A DNA stretch of 64,000 bases from Rhizomys pruinosus (GCA_009823505.1 VZQC01005680.1:1997662-2061661); one strand, 5' to 3'; positions 18,040 to 27,762 are shown, counted from the first letter of the stretch. The notes: generated from the sequence alone by a model not told the origin. Numbers and translations: made by a program.

Positions 18040-18315
18040 ATTTATTTATTTATTTACTTACTTACTTACTTATCTGCTGTAGTACTGGGGATTGAACCCG
18101 GGTCCTCATGTATGCAAGGCAAATGCCCTACCACTGAGCTATAGCACTAGCCCTCTTGGTGCTGTTGAATTTTAAGACAAGGTCTCACAACATTGCTCAG
18201 GCTGCCCTTGACTTCACTCTATAGCCCAGGCAGGCCTTGAACTTATGCTTCTCCTGCTTCAGCCTCTGAAATAGATGAGATTACAGGCCTGTGCTACCAG
18301 GCCCTGCTCCCAGGT
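18040..18315 (-). mobile_element. ID-like plus B1-like SINE pair
   Basis: TTTA/CTTA repeats (18040-18075) are followed by a reverse ID-like unit (GGGGATTGAACCCGGGTCC, CCACTGAGCTATAGC) and a reverse B1-like unit (CAAGGTCTCACAACATTGC, GAGATTACAGGCCTGTGC). Confidence 0.7.
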
Positions 18316-18399
18316 GCCATGCGAGGATATTAGATATTTCTAGATTTTGCTATTGTGAATAAAATGCTTAGAACATTCATAGGCAAAGGTTTTTTTTGT

Positions 18400-18560
18400 T
18401 TTGTTTTAAAGTGTTTGTATGTGTGTGTATGAACATGGGCATGTGTCCCATGCATACATGGAGCTCGGAGGACAACCTACAGGAGACAGTTCTCTCCTTC
18501 CACTATGTGGGGCCTGGTGGCAAAAGCTTTTAAACACTGAGCCATCTTGCCAGCCTGGCA
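18400..18560 (-). mobile_element. RSINE/B4-related SINE
   Basis: CATACATGGAGCTCGGAGG, CAGTTCTCTCCTTCCACTAT and CTGAGCCATCTTGCCAGCC in reverse order. Confidence 0.75.
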
Positions 18561-18748
18561 AATCTTTATCTAGGTGTATTTTTCTTTGATATGAGAACAT
18601 ACCTAGGTGTGGAATTGCTGCAAGGCATGGTTTCTGTAAGAAACTATAAAACTGTTCTATATCCTTGCCAATATCTGATATGATGTGCAATTTTTCATTT
18701 TAGCCACTGTAGTGAGTAAGAAATGTTTTTCCATCAAGAGTTGTTGTT

Positions 18749-18965
18749 TTCCTGAGTGGCTTTGAGACAGGGTCTCACTCCGAGACCAGGCTGGCCTTGA
18801 ACTCAGCCTTCCAGCGGTCAGGATTTAGCCTAGCATGGTGGTGCACGCCTTTAATCCTAGCACTTGGGAGGCAGAGGCAGGCAGATCTTTGTGAGTTCAA
18901 GGCTAGCCTTGTCTACAGAGTGAGTTCCAGGACAGTTGGGGCTAAGGGAGACCCTCTCTCAAAAA
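18749..18965. mobile_element. B1 fragment (-) then B1 (+)
   Basis: 18749-18823 is a reverse B1 piece (TTTGAGACAGGGTCTCACTC). 18828-18965 is a forward B1 (CTAGCATGGTGGTGCACGCC, GCACTTGGGAGGCAGAGGC, GAGACCCTCTCTCAAAA). The two face each other, so the pair can fold as a hairpin in RNA. Confidence 0.85.
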
Positions 18966-18967
18966 AG

Positions 18968-18969
18968 AC

Positions 18970-19008
<39 letters not shown>

Positions 19009-19023
19009 ACAAATAAATAAATA
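18968..19023. repeat. (AAAT)n microsatellite
   Basis: AAAT tetranucleotides forming the tail of the preceding B1. Confidence 0.95.
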
Positions 19024-19139
19024 GCTCCAATGTCACACCCAGCTCATTGTTGGTTTGGTTTTCATTTTGTCTGATAATGAATGATATAAATAACTGTAGG
19101 TCTTCCATAGACCTTCTTCTAGGAGTTACTTGTTCTAGT

Positions 19140-19590
19140 ATCTCATTCCTGTTTTCCTTTCCTTCCTCTTCTCTCCCCTTTTCTTCTTTCTTCCCTTCTC
19201 TTCTCCCCTCCTTCCCTTCCCTTCCTTTCCTCTCTCTTTTAGAAAGGATCTCACTACTAGCCCAGGCTGCCCACAAGTTTGTCATTCTCCTGCCTCAGTC
19301 TCCCTAGTTCTGGGATTACAGATCTCTACCCCATTCTTATTTTTCAATAAATTATTACTTTTTTAATGTATTTATTTAATGTGTATGAGTGTTATGCCTG
19401 CATGTATGTAAGTGCACCCATGACATGTGATGCCTATAGAGGCCAAAAAGGCGCATCATTTGTCATTTCCCTTAGAACTGGAGTTATAGATGGTTGTTAG
19501 GTGCCATGTGGGTACTGGGAACTGAAACTGAGTCCTCTGCAAGAGCAGCCAGTGCTCTTAACAGCTGAGACATCTCTCCAGTCCCAACTA
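19140..19590 (-). mobile_element. Polypyrimidine, B1-like and B3 SINE block
   Basis: Order: polypyrimidine (19150-19240), reverse B1-like (GTCTCCCTAGTTCTGGGATT), then reverse B3 (19362-19590: GGTACTGGGAACTGAAAC, CTCTGCAAGAGCAGCC, CATCTCTCCAGTCCC). The stretch 19200-19495 is the inverted partner of 11181-11475. Confidence 0.75.
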
Positions 19591-19660
19591 TTTTATTACT
19601 TTTTTGAGTCATAAGAGTTCTTTCTATACTTTGGATACAAGTCACCTCTTCTATATGTAA

Positions 19661-20335
19661 GAAACAAAATACAATGGCCCATTTTCAATACAAAAGTGCG
19701 TTGGATGGCCTCAAGCCTCAGATAAGCAGGAGACACTGGGACCTCTGGCCCAGCAGCTGGCTGCTAGATACTTTACATTTAAACCAAAGGTTAGTCTCAG
19801 GGTGGGGAAATAGAGACAGCCTGGAACTATGCACATGCATTAGAGGGAGGAGTTAAGGAAAGATGCTAGACAGTTATATTCACAGAGGAATTCTCACAAT
19901 AGCCGACCTATAAGAGTGAAAGTTCAGTTTGCAAAACAGGATGGGGAAATCACTGCCAAGAAAGAGGGAAAGGAATAAGGGTGAGGGATAGAAAACCTGG
20001 GTGCTGGGAGGGAGGTCTGGGGGGAATATTTCACGTCCCCCCATCTTCCAGCCAATGGAGAAGGAGATGTAAATGAATGGGTATGTAAATGAATGCTTAG
20101 AGCCTAGTCAGCACACTCAGCATTTTGTTCTGGCTGCAAAAACGTGAATATCTGAGTGCAAAGTGGGGGGCCCCATACCTCACCAAGCAGCTGGCTGTGG
20201 GGAGTAACTTGGCTTATCCTGGTCATGAGAACTACAGTGAGTCATGATTAGATTTGGGCTGTGTCCAATTGTTAAAGTGAGCTAGCCTGGGGTTCTGGTA
20301 AAGGCTGGCTTCATGCTCTGGGTATTTATGGGGCA
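19661..20335. other. Unique sequence, no family recognised
   Basis: About 675 bp with moderate GC and no recognised repeat. A purine-rich patch lies at 19930-20030, and GATGTAAATGAATG / TATGTAAATGAATG is a small local direct repeat (20068-20096). No convincing coding potential. Confidence 0.45.
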
Positions 20336-20337
20336 GA

Positions 20338-20503
20338 TGTCCTTATTAGTTACTTTTCTGTTGCTGTGATAAAATAACATGACCCCAAGCAACTTACAGA
20401 AGAAGGGATTTATTTTAGCTTATGGTTCCAGAAGGAAAGTGTAGGCAACAGTGGTTAAGGCCGGACCAGGCCCAGGGCAAGAACAGGAAGCTGAGAGACT
20501 ACA

Positions 20504-20553
<50 letters not shown>

Positions 20554-20555
20554 CA

Positions 20556-20589
<34 letters not shown>

Positions 20590-20759
20590 CAGGAAGCTGA
20601 GAGAACACATCACACACACACACACAGAGCAAGAAGCTGAGAGAACACATCACACACACACACACACACACACAGAGCAGGAAGCTGAGAGAACACATCA
20701 CACACACACACAAACACACACACACAGAGCAGGAAGCTGAGAGAACACATCACACACAT

Positions 20760-20832
<73 letters not shown>

Positions 20833-21010
20833 AAGCACCAGAGATAGAGAACAGGAAGAGGGACCAGGTTATAATCCTCAAGGCCTGTCTCCCGTGACTA
20901 CTTCCTCTACCAAGGCACAAGTCCTAAAACTTTCTGAAACAGCTCCACCTGCTGGAGACAAGCTGTCAAATACAAGAGCCTACGGGGAACATTTCTCATT
21001 CACATAACCA
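20338..21010 (-). mobile_element. MaLR LTR with internal CA minisatellite
   Basis: Left end AGTTACTTTTCTGTTGCTG, GTGATAAAATAACATGACC; right part CTACCAAGGCACAAGTCC, ACTTTCTGAAACAGCTCC, GGGAACATTTCTCATTCAC. The same right-end type occurs at 46949-47236. The middle is replaced by the CA-rich array. Confidence 0.75.
20505..20831. repeat. (CA)n arrays separated by GCAGGAAGCTGAGAG units
   Basis: Four CA-rich blocks are separated by copies of GAGCAGGAAGCTGAGAGAAC (near 20587, 20627, 20675, 20728). The separator is the LTR sequence itself, so an LTR segment plus its CA run was tandemly multiplied. Confidence 0.95.
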
Positions 21011-21324
21011 CAGGATGAGAGAGGGAGGGAGGGAGGACAGGAAGCAGTATGTTCTAGAAACTTCCCATTCTTTCAAATTTGACTTCTGAGGATGTCAGGC
21101 AGGAAGCATAAAGGGAAATTGAGAAGAAAGTAAAGAATATTCTAGGGAGTTATTAACTACCTACAACTCCCACCAGGACTTAAATGAGGTTATTTTAGTC
21201 ACACAGGTAATGAATTAAACATCCCCTGACCTGTGCCAATATTCTGCCTTTTAAGTCCTACTGAGTCCAAAAAATCAAGTGTCTGCACTGACACCCACGG
21301 ATTTGTAAGAAAGGTCGACGTCAT
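21011..21324. other. Unique sequence, no feature seen
   Basis: Purine-rich start, then AT-rich sequence; no repeat family recognised. Confidence 0.5.
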
Positions 21325-21405
21325 AACTTGCTGAATCCCGGGCTGTGGGGATAGCGCAGCCGTTAAAGGCTGAGGCTAAGAACCGCAAAAAACTTGCTGA
21401 ATCCC
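21325..21405 (+). mobile_element. 51-bp tRNA-like retroposon with perfect TSD
   Basis: AACTTGCTGAATCCC occurs at 21325-21339 and again at 21391-21405, exactly flanking a 51-bp insert (21340-21390). The insert starts GGGCTGTGGGGATAGCGCAG, carries a Pol III A-box-like TAGCGCAGCCG, lacks a clear B box and ends in CAAAAA. The perfect 15-bp direct repeat and A-rich end are hallmarks of L1-mediated retroposition of a short tRNA-like RNA. Confidence 0.85.
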
Positions 21406-22117
21406 TTTCCCTCTTCCTCTCCTTAAACAAATAAGAGATGCATGAATTAAAGGTACAAACGGGAGTCTAAAGATACCACAGGTTGTGGGTCAGTGGTTTA
21501 TGGGGTTTATACTTATCAAAGGAAGCAACATTAATACCTAACAAAGGAGTCTCAACTCAGAGTGACGAGGAGAGAGTATCTGTCCTCATTCCAGCCTCAG
21601 GCTAAGGCTCATCACACTCATCATGCCCATAAAGTACAGCAGGGTGTAGAAACATCAGCCTTTGAGAAGGAGATTAACATATTTAGAAACCTCAAGTTTA
21701 TTCTAATTAAATTAATCCACAGAATGAAGTTGGGTAGGAAGAGGAGTGGAGGAAGTGTGGGAAGGGAAGGATACTTAAGATAACGGAAAAGTCGGGTGGG
21801 AAGGCTTGGGATCAAGCAGTTTGGCTGCCTGTTCCCAAGTCTTCCAAGGTGCCACACAGGGAAAATGAGGAAAAACACAGCAAGAGGTCTCCATGGTGTC
21901 GGGCAGGGAAGCGAGATGGAAGTGCTGATGCAAGGTCACTGTTTTCCACACCAGCAACTTCCTGCTTCTAAATCATTAAGCCTAAAGACTCCAGTTGCCT
22001 TCTGCAGTACTCCTCAGCCCAGCCTCGCTTCTGTGCTGCACAGCTCCTCAGGCCAAGGAGAGGGGTGTCAGAGCAGCCGGGGCCATGTGGAGCCACTTTC
22101 TGCAGATTCTTCATGCT
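21406..22117. other. Unique sequence, no feature seen
   Basis: No repeat family recognised except a TGCTGCTGC run near 22130. Small open frames have no recognisable domains. Confidence 0.45.
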
Positions 22118-22560
22118 CTAATTTCATTCTGCTGCTGCTGCAATAAAACATTCTGACTAAAAGCAACTTAGGGGAAGGAAGTTGGTTTGGTTTTGTTCAT
22201 CTTGCACTTCCAGGTCACAGAGCTTCAAGTCAGGAACATGAAGGCAAGACTGCTTGCTCTTCCACACAGTATTTCCTCTGATGGGGAATTCACTCTGAGC
22301 CAAAGTACAGCAGGGACCATGCAGGACACTGCTTGCTGGCTCACTCACAGGCTCATGCTCAGCCAGCTTTCCTACACAGCCCAGGACCACCTGCCTAGGG
22401 AATGGTGCTGTCCACGGTGGACTGTGCCTTCCTACATCAACAATCAAGACAATTCCCCACAGATAGGCCCTCAGGCCAACAGAACCTGGAAAATACCTTA
22501 ATTTGAGACTCTTTTCTCAGGTGACTCTAGGCTGTATCAAGTGGACCAGCTAACCAGGAC
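22118..22560 (-). mobile_element. Solo MaLR LTR, MT-like
   Basis: Reverse landmarks in order: TGCTGCTGCAATAAAACATT, AAGCAACTTAGGGGAAGG, GCTTGCTGGCTCACTCACAG, CACAGCCCAGGACCACCTGC, GGTGACTCTAGGCTGTATCA, ending ACCAGGACA. Confidence 0.8.
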
Positions 22561-22647
22561 AATCCCCACTATGCTAACAAGAAGCCTATGTTATGTCCTG
22601 ACCATGAAACAGGTGTGCATCCCAAAAACCCACAGATAACAAGAGCT

Positions 22648-22745
22648 ATATGCAGGGAGATGGGTCAGGAAAGTACTTGCCATGCAAGCATAAGGATCTG
22701 ACTTTAGATCCCAGCTGCCGTGTAAAAATCCAGGACCTAGCTCTC
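22648..22745 (+). mobile_element. tRNA-derived SINE head (B4-related)
   Basis: GCAGGGAGATGGGTCAGG, CATAAGGATCTGACTTTAGA and ATCCCAGCTGCCGTG form a degraded tRNA-like head; the rest is replaced by LTR sequence. Confidence 0.5.
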
Positions 22746-22749
22746 CAGT

Positions 22750-23282
22750 GAAATGCAATCAGCCAGCTTCCCAGTCCAGCCTCCGTGTCATGCTTTATTT
22801 CCCATGATGGACTCTGTCCCTTTGGAACCATTGGCCCAAATAAACTCCTTCTCCCCTAAGTTGCTTTTTTTTTTTTTTTTTGTCTTTTTGAGACAGGGCC
22901 TCCCTGTAGCTCTGGCTGTCCTGGAACTCACTCTGTAGACCAGGCTGGCCTTGAACTCACAGAGATCCACCTGCCTCTGCCTCCCAAGTGCTGGGATTAA
23001 CACAGCCAGCGCTTTTTTTTTTTTTTAAATGAATGTAACGTCTGCATGTAGGTTTGTACACCCGTGTCGTGCAATGCCTCGGAGGTCAGAAGAGGCATTG
23101 CAAATTCCTCTGTAACTGGAGCTAAAGACGGTTCTCGGTGGCCATGTGGGTGCTGCAGATCGAACCTGGGTCCTCTGTAAGAGCAGTTGGCACTCTTAAC
23201 CGCTGAGCCATTTCTCCAGCCCCCTAAGTTGCTTTTTGTCAGAATATTTTATCCCAGCAACACAAGGAAAGCTGGGACATTG
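22750..23282 (+). mobile_element. MaLR LTR 3' part interrupted by a B1-B3 block
   Basis: CCATGATGGACTCTGTCCC, AATAAACTCC and CTAAGTTGCTTTT precede the insert; CCTAAGTTGCTTTTTGTCAG and CCAGCAACACAAGGAAAGC follow it. The repeated CCCTAAGTTGCTTTT (22855-22869 and 23222-23236) is the target-site duplication of the inserted SINE. Confidence 0.8.
22870..23221 (-). mobile_element. B3 SINE with B1 in its tail
   Basis: 22870-23008 is a reverse B1 (TTTGAGACAGGGCCTCCCTG, AGTGCTGGGATTA). 23012-23221 is a reverse B3-variant (GTCGTGCAATGCCTCGGAGG, CTGAGCCATTTCTCCAGCC). Only one outer target duplication is seen, so the B1 probably landed in the A-tail of the B3. Confidence 0.85.
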
Positions 23283-23284
23283 TA

Positions 23285-23415
23285 CAAGCACAGCAGGCTC
23301 AGTTCAGATCCCCCGCACCCTCGTGAAAATCATGGATGAGCTTGTGCTGTAACCCCGGGCTGGGAAGGCAGAGATGGGTCTTGGGTGAGCTGAAGCTGTG
23401 CAGTGTCAGGTTACA
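23285..23415 (+). mobile_element. B4-like SINE fragment
   Basis: AGTTCAGATCCCCCGCACCC, TGTAACCCCGGGCTGGG and AAGGCAGAGATGGG follow the B4 order at low similarity. Confidence 0.45.
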
Positions 23416-23580
23416 GCATTCCCTGGCCAGGAGTTTCGAGTTCCTGGACCACCCTATGTAATTCCCTAAGGAGAGACTCCTGCTCCACTATCTGGTCTCT
23501 TATTAATGGTCTTTGCAGCACACCAAGCATGAATATTATGTACATGAGCCATCACGGCAGGCTCCATTGTAAGAATTCTT

Positions 23581-23838
23581 TTTTTTTTTTAATTTTTTTT
23601 TTATTAATTTTATTTATTTCTGTATGTGTACGAATGTACTGTCTGCATGCAAGTCTGTGCACCCGTGTCGTGCAATGCCGCGGAGGTCAGAAGTGGGCGT
23701 CAGATTCCCCTGGAGCTGGAGTTCTCCTGGAGTTGGAGTCTCAGACGGTTCTCAGCCGCCATGTGGGTGCTGGGGATCGAACCCGGGTCCTCTGCAAGAG
23801 TGGTCGGCGCTCTTAACCGCTAAGCCATCTCTCCAGCC
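23581..23838 (-). mobile_element. Young B3-variant SINE with TSD
   Basis: Reverse complete element (GTCGTGCAATGCCGCGGAGG, CTGGAGTTCTCCTGGAGTTG, GAGCCATCTCTCCAGCCCC-like end with TAAGCC). CCATTGTAAGAATTCTT is duplicated at 23564-23580 and 23839-23855. Confidence 0.93.
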
Positions 23839-23855
23839 CCATTGTAAGAATTCTT

Positions 23856-24590
23856 AGATAGTACACTGTTTCCTTTTTTCACACCATCCTTCACAGGGAC
23901 TCCACATCTCTCTTTCATAACTTGTTCTCAATCTGCTTCCTCTTCATAGTGCCTTCTCTCTCTTCAACTCTTCCTACATCCCCAGCCAGTATTCATTCTC
24001 CCTCATTTACTTCCAAGGCCAGGCTTGGCCTCTGGCCTCAAATAATCAATAAACTTTAGAAGGCATTTCTGAGAACAGGCTTGGAATTTTCTCGTAGGAC
24101 ACCGGGTGTGCCTCAAGTCCCTCAGAGGAGAGGGCTGGTCGACTTGTGCAGGGATGAAAGAAAGGAACACTTGGACTCCCAAAAGCCCTGTTCCAGCTGT
24201 GAGATTCTGCAGTTTCTTGATTAGACAGAGTGAAGAATGGAACCCTGGCATCTACCCATTACTGCAATGACGAGTGGTTCTCATTTGTGGTCTTTCTAAC
24301 TGATAGTTTGCATTCTAAGGTTAAAATATTTTATTACTTCCAGATGGTCAGCGAACTTCCAGCCAGAAAAGCTTTACTGCAGAGTTTAAGAATAGCTAGG
24401 ATGCAGAGGGAGATTTTAATTATCATGTAGAAGATCTAATTAAAAAGACATACAGTCATCAGCTTCTCACGTGCTCCAGCCCATAAAACTCAGTAGTTTA
24501 AAAAATTACCTTAAGGAGGAAATTGGAAAATTATTCAATTTGAAGCTGAGACACTTGAGAAATTTCTCAAATTAGGGAAGGCGAATGAGG
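23856..24590. other. Unique sequence, no family recognised
   Basis: About 735 bp without recognisable SINE, LINE or LTR. The first part is T/C-rich; the second is AT-rich. No exon signature is convincing. Confidence 0.5.
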
Positions 24591-24780
24591 TTAAGTGCTT
24601 GCTCCTAGGCACACCGTCATCTTGCTGTTAACTGCTTGCTCCTAGGCACACCGTCATCTTGCTGTTAACTGCTTGCTCCTAGGCACACCGTCATCTTGCT
24701 GTTAACTGCTTGCTCCTAGGCACACCGTCATCTTGCTGTTAACTGCTTGCTCCTAGGCACACGGTCGTCTTGTCTGATGG
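24591..24780. repeat. 37-bp minisatellite, five units
   Basis: Five tandem units of 37 bp starting TGCTTGCTCCTAGGCACAC and containing GTCATCTTGCTGTTAA. The first four are essentially identical; the last is diverged (ACGGTCGTCTTGTC). Confidence 0.95.
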
Positions 24781-25004
24781 CCCAGGCTTGAGGAGGTCCC
24801 TGTGTCTTTTTGTATCTGTGGGCTTGTGCAGGCCAGAGGTTGATTGTCTCAGGTGTGTCTTCCCCATTCACCACCTGTGACAGTCTCTCACTCAAACCCG
24901 AGCTCACCATTTGGCTCAGCTGTCTGTCTATTTGTTCTGTCATCTATTTATCCACCACCTATATAATTTTCTATCTACCATCTATGTACCTCTATTATCT
25001 ATCA

Positions 25005-25039
<35 letters not shown>

Positions 25040-25640
25040 ATCTATCTATCTATATCAGTCCACTCATCTACACAGGATTGAAAGACAGACAAGAGATACA
25101 GAGACAGTGTGAAAGAAAGTTCCCAGAAAAAAAAAATCCTGTATCCCACACTAAACTGCCTGCAAGTCTGACCAACTTATTAACTCTTCAATGACCACGA
25201 AGAGTTTGGACTGTTGCAGATCCAGAGCTTATTCACAAATTGTCTAGGGACATCTTTAATCCCATAAATAGCTATGCCTTGCCCACCCCTGTTTCTGAAT
25301 TAACATTCTTGTGACTTATGTGTTAACTTAGCAGACGACCAGGTCCCACCAACCAAAATGCATCAGTTAACATCTGAGACCTATAGTAGAAACCATCCCA
25401 CTTTGCTAAGACCATCCTACTTAATACATCCACCAATGTATTTGAAAAGTATCTGATGACTTTTCTTTGTTCTGTTACTATAAAACCATAATGCAACTGT
25501 TACCATGATGGAACACAGAATTGAGGGTAACATAAATCTATGTTCCTGGGCTGTGGTCACTCATATTTGGCTCCAGAATAAACTATTTCTTAACCCCTTC
25601 AAGGTGAGAGCTATACTTTTGGATTGACAACAGTAAATAA
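24781..25640. other. Unique sequence with (CTAT)n
   Basis: Contains a CTAT tetranucleotide array at about 24995-25040. The remainder shows no recognised family or exon. Confidence 0.6.
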
Positions 25641-25850
25641 AAGACAAAAAAGATGGATAGATAATATACTGTATGTAGACAGATAATAGATAGATGATAT
25701 ATTGGCTGATAAGAGATGATAGGTGATGGATAGATAGGCAGATACATAGACAATAGAGAGTCAGAAGATAAAAGATTTGATACATAGGTGGATGACAAGT
25801 AACTGATAAATGATAGCTGATCGATAGAAAGTATGGGAAGATGTGAGCAG
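25641..25850. repeat. Degenerate GATA/TAGA-rich repeat
   Basis: Irregular GATAGAT, GATGATA and AGATACATAG units over about 200 bp indicate an eroded tetranucleotide array. Confidence 0.7.
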
Positions 25851-25969
25851 GTTATACTCAAATGCTACATCTCTTTATCTAAGGATCTCAACTACCCATC
25901 GATTTCGAAATCTTTGGGGTCCTGGAACCATCTACCCTTATGTACTGGGGGATGACTGCATGGATATCT

Positions 25970-26270
25970 TATGATGTTTAATTTTTACTGCCAGTTTGAT
26001 TGGACTGAGAAATGCCCAAGGGATTTGTGAAGCACATTTCTGAATTTGTCCGTGAGAGTGTTTGCAGAGACAGTGAGATGCTCCGTGAGAGTGTTTGCAG
26101 AGACAGTGAGATGCTGAGGGCGCCAACCTAATGAACATAATGAGAGGAGGTGACAGGTAGGAAGTGGGGCTCATTTGGAGAAAGTGGGGCACAGGGGTGA
26201 ATCCTTGGGACTATATCAACAACGGGCATTTCCTGTCTAACTCTCTGCTTTCTGTCTGTCATGAAGCGAA
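25970..26270 (+). mobile_element. MaLR-like LTR 5' fragment
   Basis: TTTACTGCCAGTTTGATTGG, TGAGAAATGCCCAAGGGA and GAATTTGTCCGTGAGAGTG resemble the 5' portion of rodent MaLR LTRs. A 33-bp tandem duplication lies inside. The 3' half is absent. Confidence 0.5.
26049..26114. repeat. 33-bp perfect tandem duplication
   Basis: Two identical units beginning TCCGTGAGAGTGTTTGCAG (26049-26081, 26082-26114). Perfect identity suggests a recent event. Confidence 0.95.
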
Positions 26271-26274
26271 ATTC

Positions 26275-26635
26275 ATGCAATGCCCATGGAGGATGGAAGA
26301 GGGCATCGGTCCTCTGGGACTGGAGTTAGGGGTGGTTGTTATCCACCATGTGGGTCCTGGAAATTGAACCTGGGTCCTCTGTAAAAGCAGCCAGTGCTCT
26401 GAACTACTAAACCATCTTTCCAGCCCAGTCCCCATTTTATTTTATTTTTAGTGTATGTGTCTCTATGTGCCGTGTGATTGCAGTGTCTGTGGAGGCCAGA
26501 AGAGGGTGTCCGATCCCCTAGAGCCAGAGCTGCAGGTGGGTGTCAACTGCCTGACTCTCATGCTGGGAACCAAATTGGAATCCTCTGGGAGAGCTGCAAG
26601 TGTTCTTAACCACTGAGCCATCTCTTCAGCCCTGA
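26275..26635 (-). mobile_element. Two B3-type SINEs in tandem
   Basis: 26275-26428 (GAAGAGGGCATCGGTCC, CCATCTTTCCAGCCC) and 26432-26635 (GAAGAGGGTGTCCGATCC, CTGAGCCATCTCTTCAGCCC) are two reverse copies. The second has an intact T-rich tail start; the first is truncated at its tail. Confidence 0.8.
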
Positions 26636-26779
26636 GATTTTTGTTAAAGATATTTTAATATAGGCTTAAATGGAAGGGTTATGAGTAAGAGAGACGTTCA
26701 AAAGAAAGTCAGACATACCCAAGCATGGGTAGGATCCTCTTAAGAGTCACCATAAATATTTGGTAAATAGTTATTATTT

Positions 26780-27139
26780 TATGTGTATGGCACCCATGTG
26801 GAGGTCAGAGGACAATATCATCTTCCACCTTGTTTGAGGCAGAGTCTGCTTCACTGTTTGTAACTGTGCTGTGTACACCAGGCTTGGCAGCCATCAAGCC
26901 TCTGGGGGATTCTCCCATCTCTTTCTCCCCTTCACCAGAGCAGGAATCCTGGCATTATAGAGACATAACACCAAGTCCCACTTTTCTGTGGGTTCCAAGG
27001 ATCCGAACTCAGGTAGAAAAGATCACACAGCCAGAGCTTCGCCCACTCACCAAGCCGTCTCCCTGGCCTAAATTTCTAATGTTTAAAGACTGGGTCTTGC
27101 TATGTACCCCATGCTGGTCTTCAAAGAATAATCCTCTTG

Positions 27140-27185
<46 letters not shown>

Positions 27186-27265
27186 GGAACTGGAATGAAT
27201 GAAAGGTACTCAGGTCATCAGGCTTGGTGGCAGGAGCCTGAACTCACTGAACCATTTTGCAAGCC
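26780..27265 (-). mobile_element. B4 SINEs with (CA)n
   Basis: 26780-27070 is a reverse B4 (GTGGAGGTCAGAGGACAATA, GGGTTCCAAGGATCCGAACT, CACCAAGCCGTCTCC). 27075-27265 holds a further B1-like/tRNA-like piece (ACTGGGTCTTGCTATG, GTCATCAGGCTTGGTGG) around a (CA)n at 27143-27184. Confidence 0.7.
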
Positions 27266-27334
27266 CTATATTTTTTTTAGTATGTGTTTTAGTGGAATTT
27301 CTGGGACAGAAGTTAGTATGTATTCATATATTTA

Positions 27335-27572
27335 TTTTTAATTTTATTTATTTTTTATGTGTATGAGTGTACTGTCTGCATGTAGGTTTGTGCACCCATG
27401 TCATGCAATGCCACGGAGGTCAGAAGAGGGTGTCGGATTCCCCTGGAATGGATTTCTCCTAGAATTGGGATTATGGACGGTTCTCAGCCACCATGTGGGT
27501 GCTGGGGATGGAACCTGGATCCTCTGCAAGACCAGTTGGCACTCTTAACTGCTAAGCCATCTCTCCAGCCTT
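27335..27572 (-). mobile_element. B3-variant SINE
   Basis: Reverse copy: TGTACTGTCTGCATGTAGG, CATGCAATGCCACGGAGG, GAAGAGGGTGTCGGATTCC, TAAGCCATCTCTCCAGCC. Confidence 0.9.
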
Positions 27573-27701
27573 CTGTATTCATATATTTAAACTTAGGAGA
27601 AACAGCAGAACGGTAACACAAAAAAATTAAACTCAGATTGGCATTACATGAGATTTGTAGTCGTACCTAGCTCCACTAATGCTTATAATTCTTAGAGAGC
27701 T

Positions 27702-27710
<9 letters not shown>

Positions 27711-27758
<48 letters not shown>
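27711..27758. repeat. (TC)n microsatellite
   Basis: Uninterrupted TC/CT dinucleotides just before the reverse B4 body. Confidence 0.97.

Positions 27759-27762
<4 letters not shown>

Larger units (their letters stand above)
17556..19660 (-). mobile_element. Ancient L1M fragment cut by SINEs
   Basis: Pieces at about 17556-17870, 18320-18395, 18565-18748 and 19590-19660 match in order the reverse complement of mammalian L1M ORF2 3' end and 3' UTR. Landmarks include AACCACATCTAGAAGATAGA, TACCTAGGTGTGGAATTGCTG, TTTTTCATTTTAGCCACTGT and CATAAGAGTTCTTTCTATAC. No open frame remains. This is an old insertion predating the rodent SINEs inside it. Confidence 0.65.

Noticed and set aside
20422..20825. 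CRISPR-like spacing of repeated 20-bp units
   Set aside because: The spacers are CA runs, not unique sequence; the unit is part of a rodent LTR in nuclear DNA.
21340..21390. Functional tRNA gene
   Set aside because: Only an A-box-like part is present; no B box, no cloverleaf, and it is flanked by a retroposition-type duplication.
24591..24780. CRISPR-like regular repeat of 37 bp
   Set aside because: Units are directly adjacent with no spacers, so it is a minisatellite.
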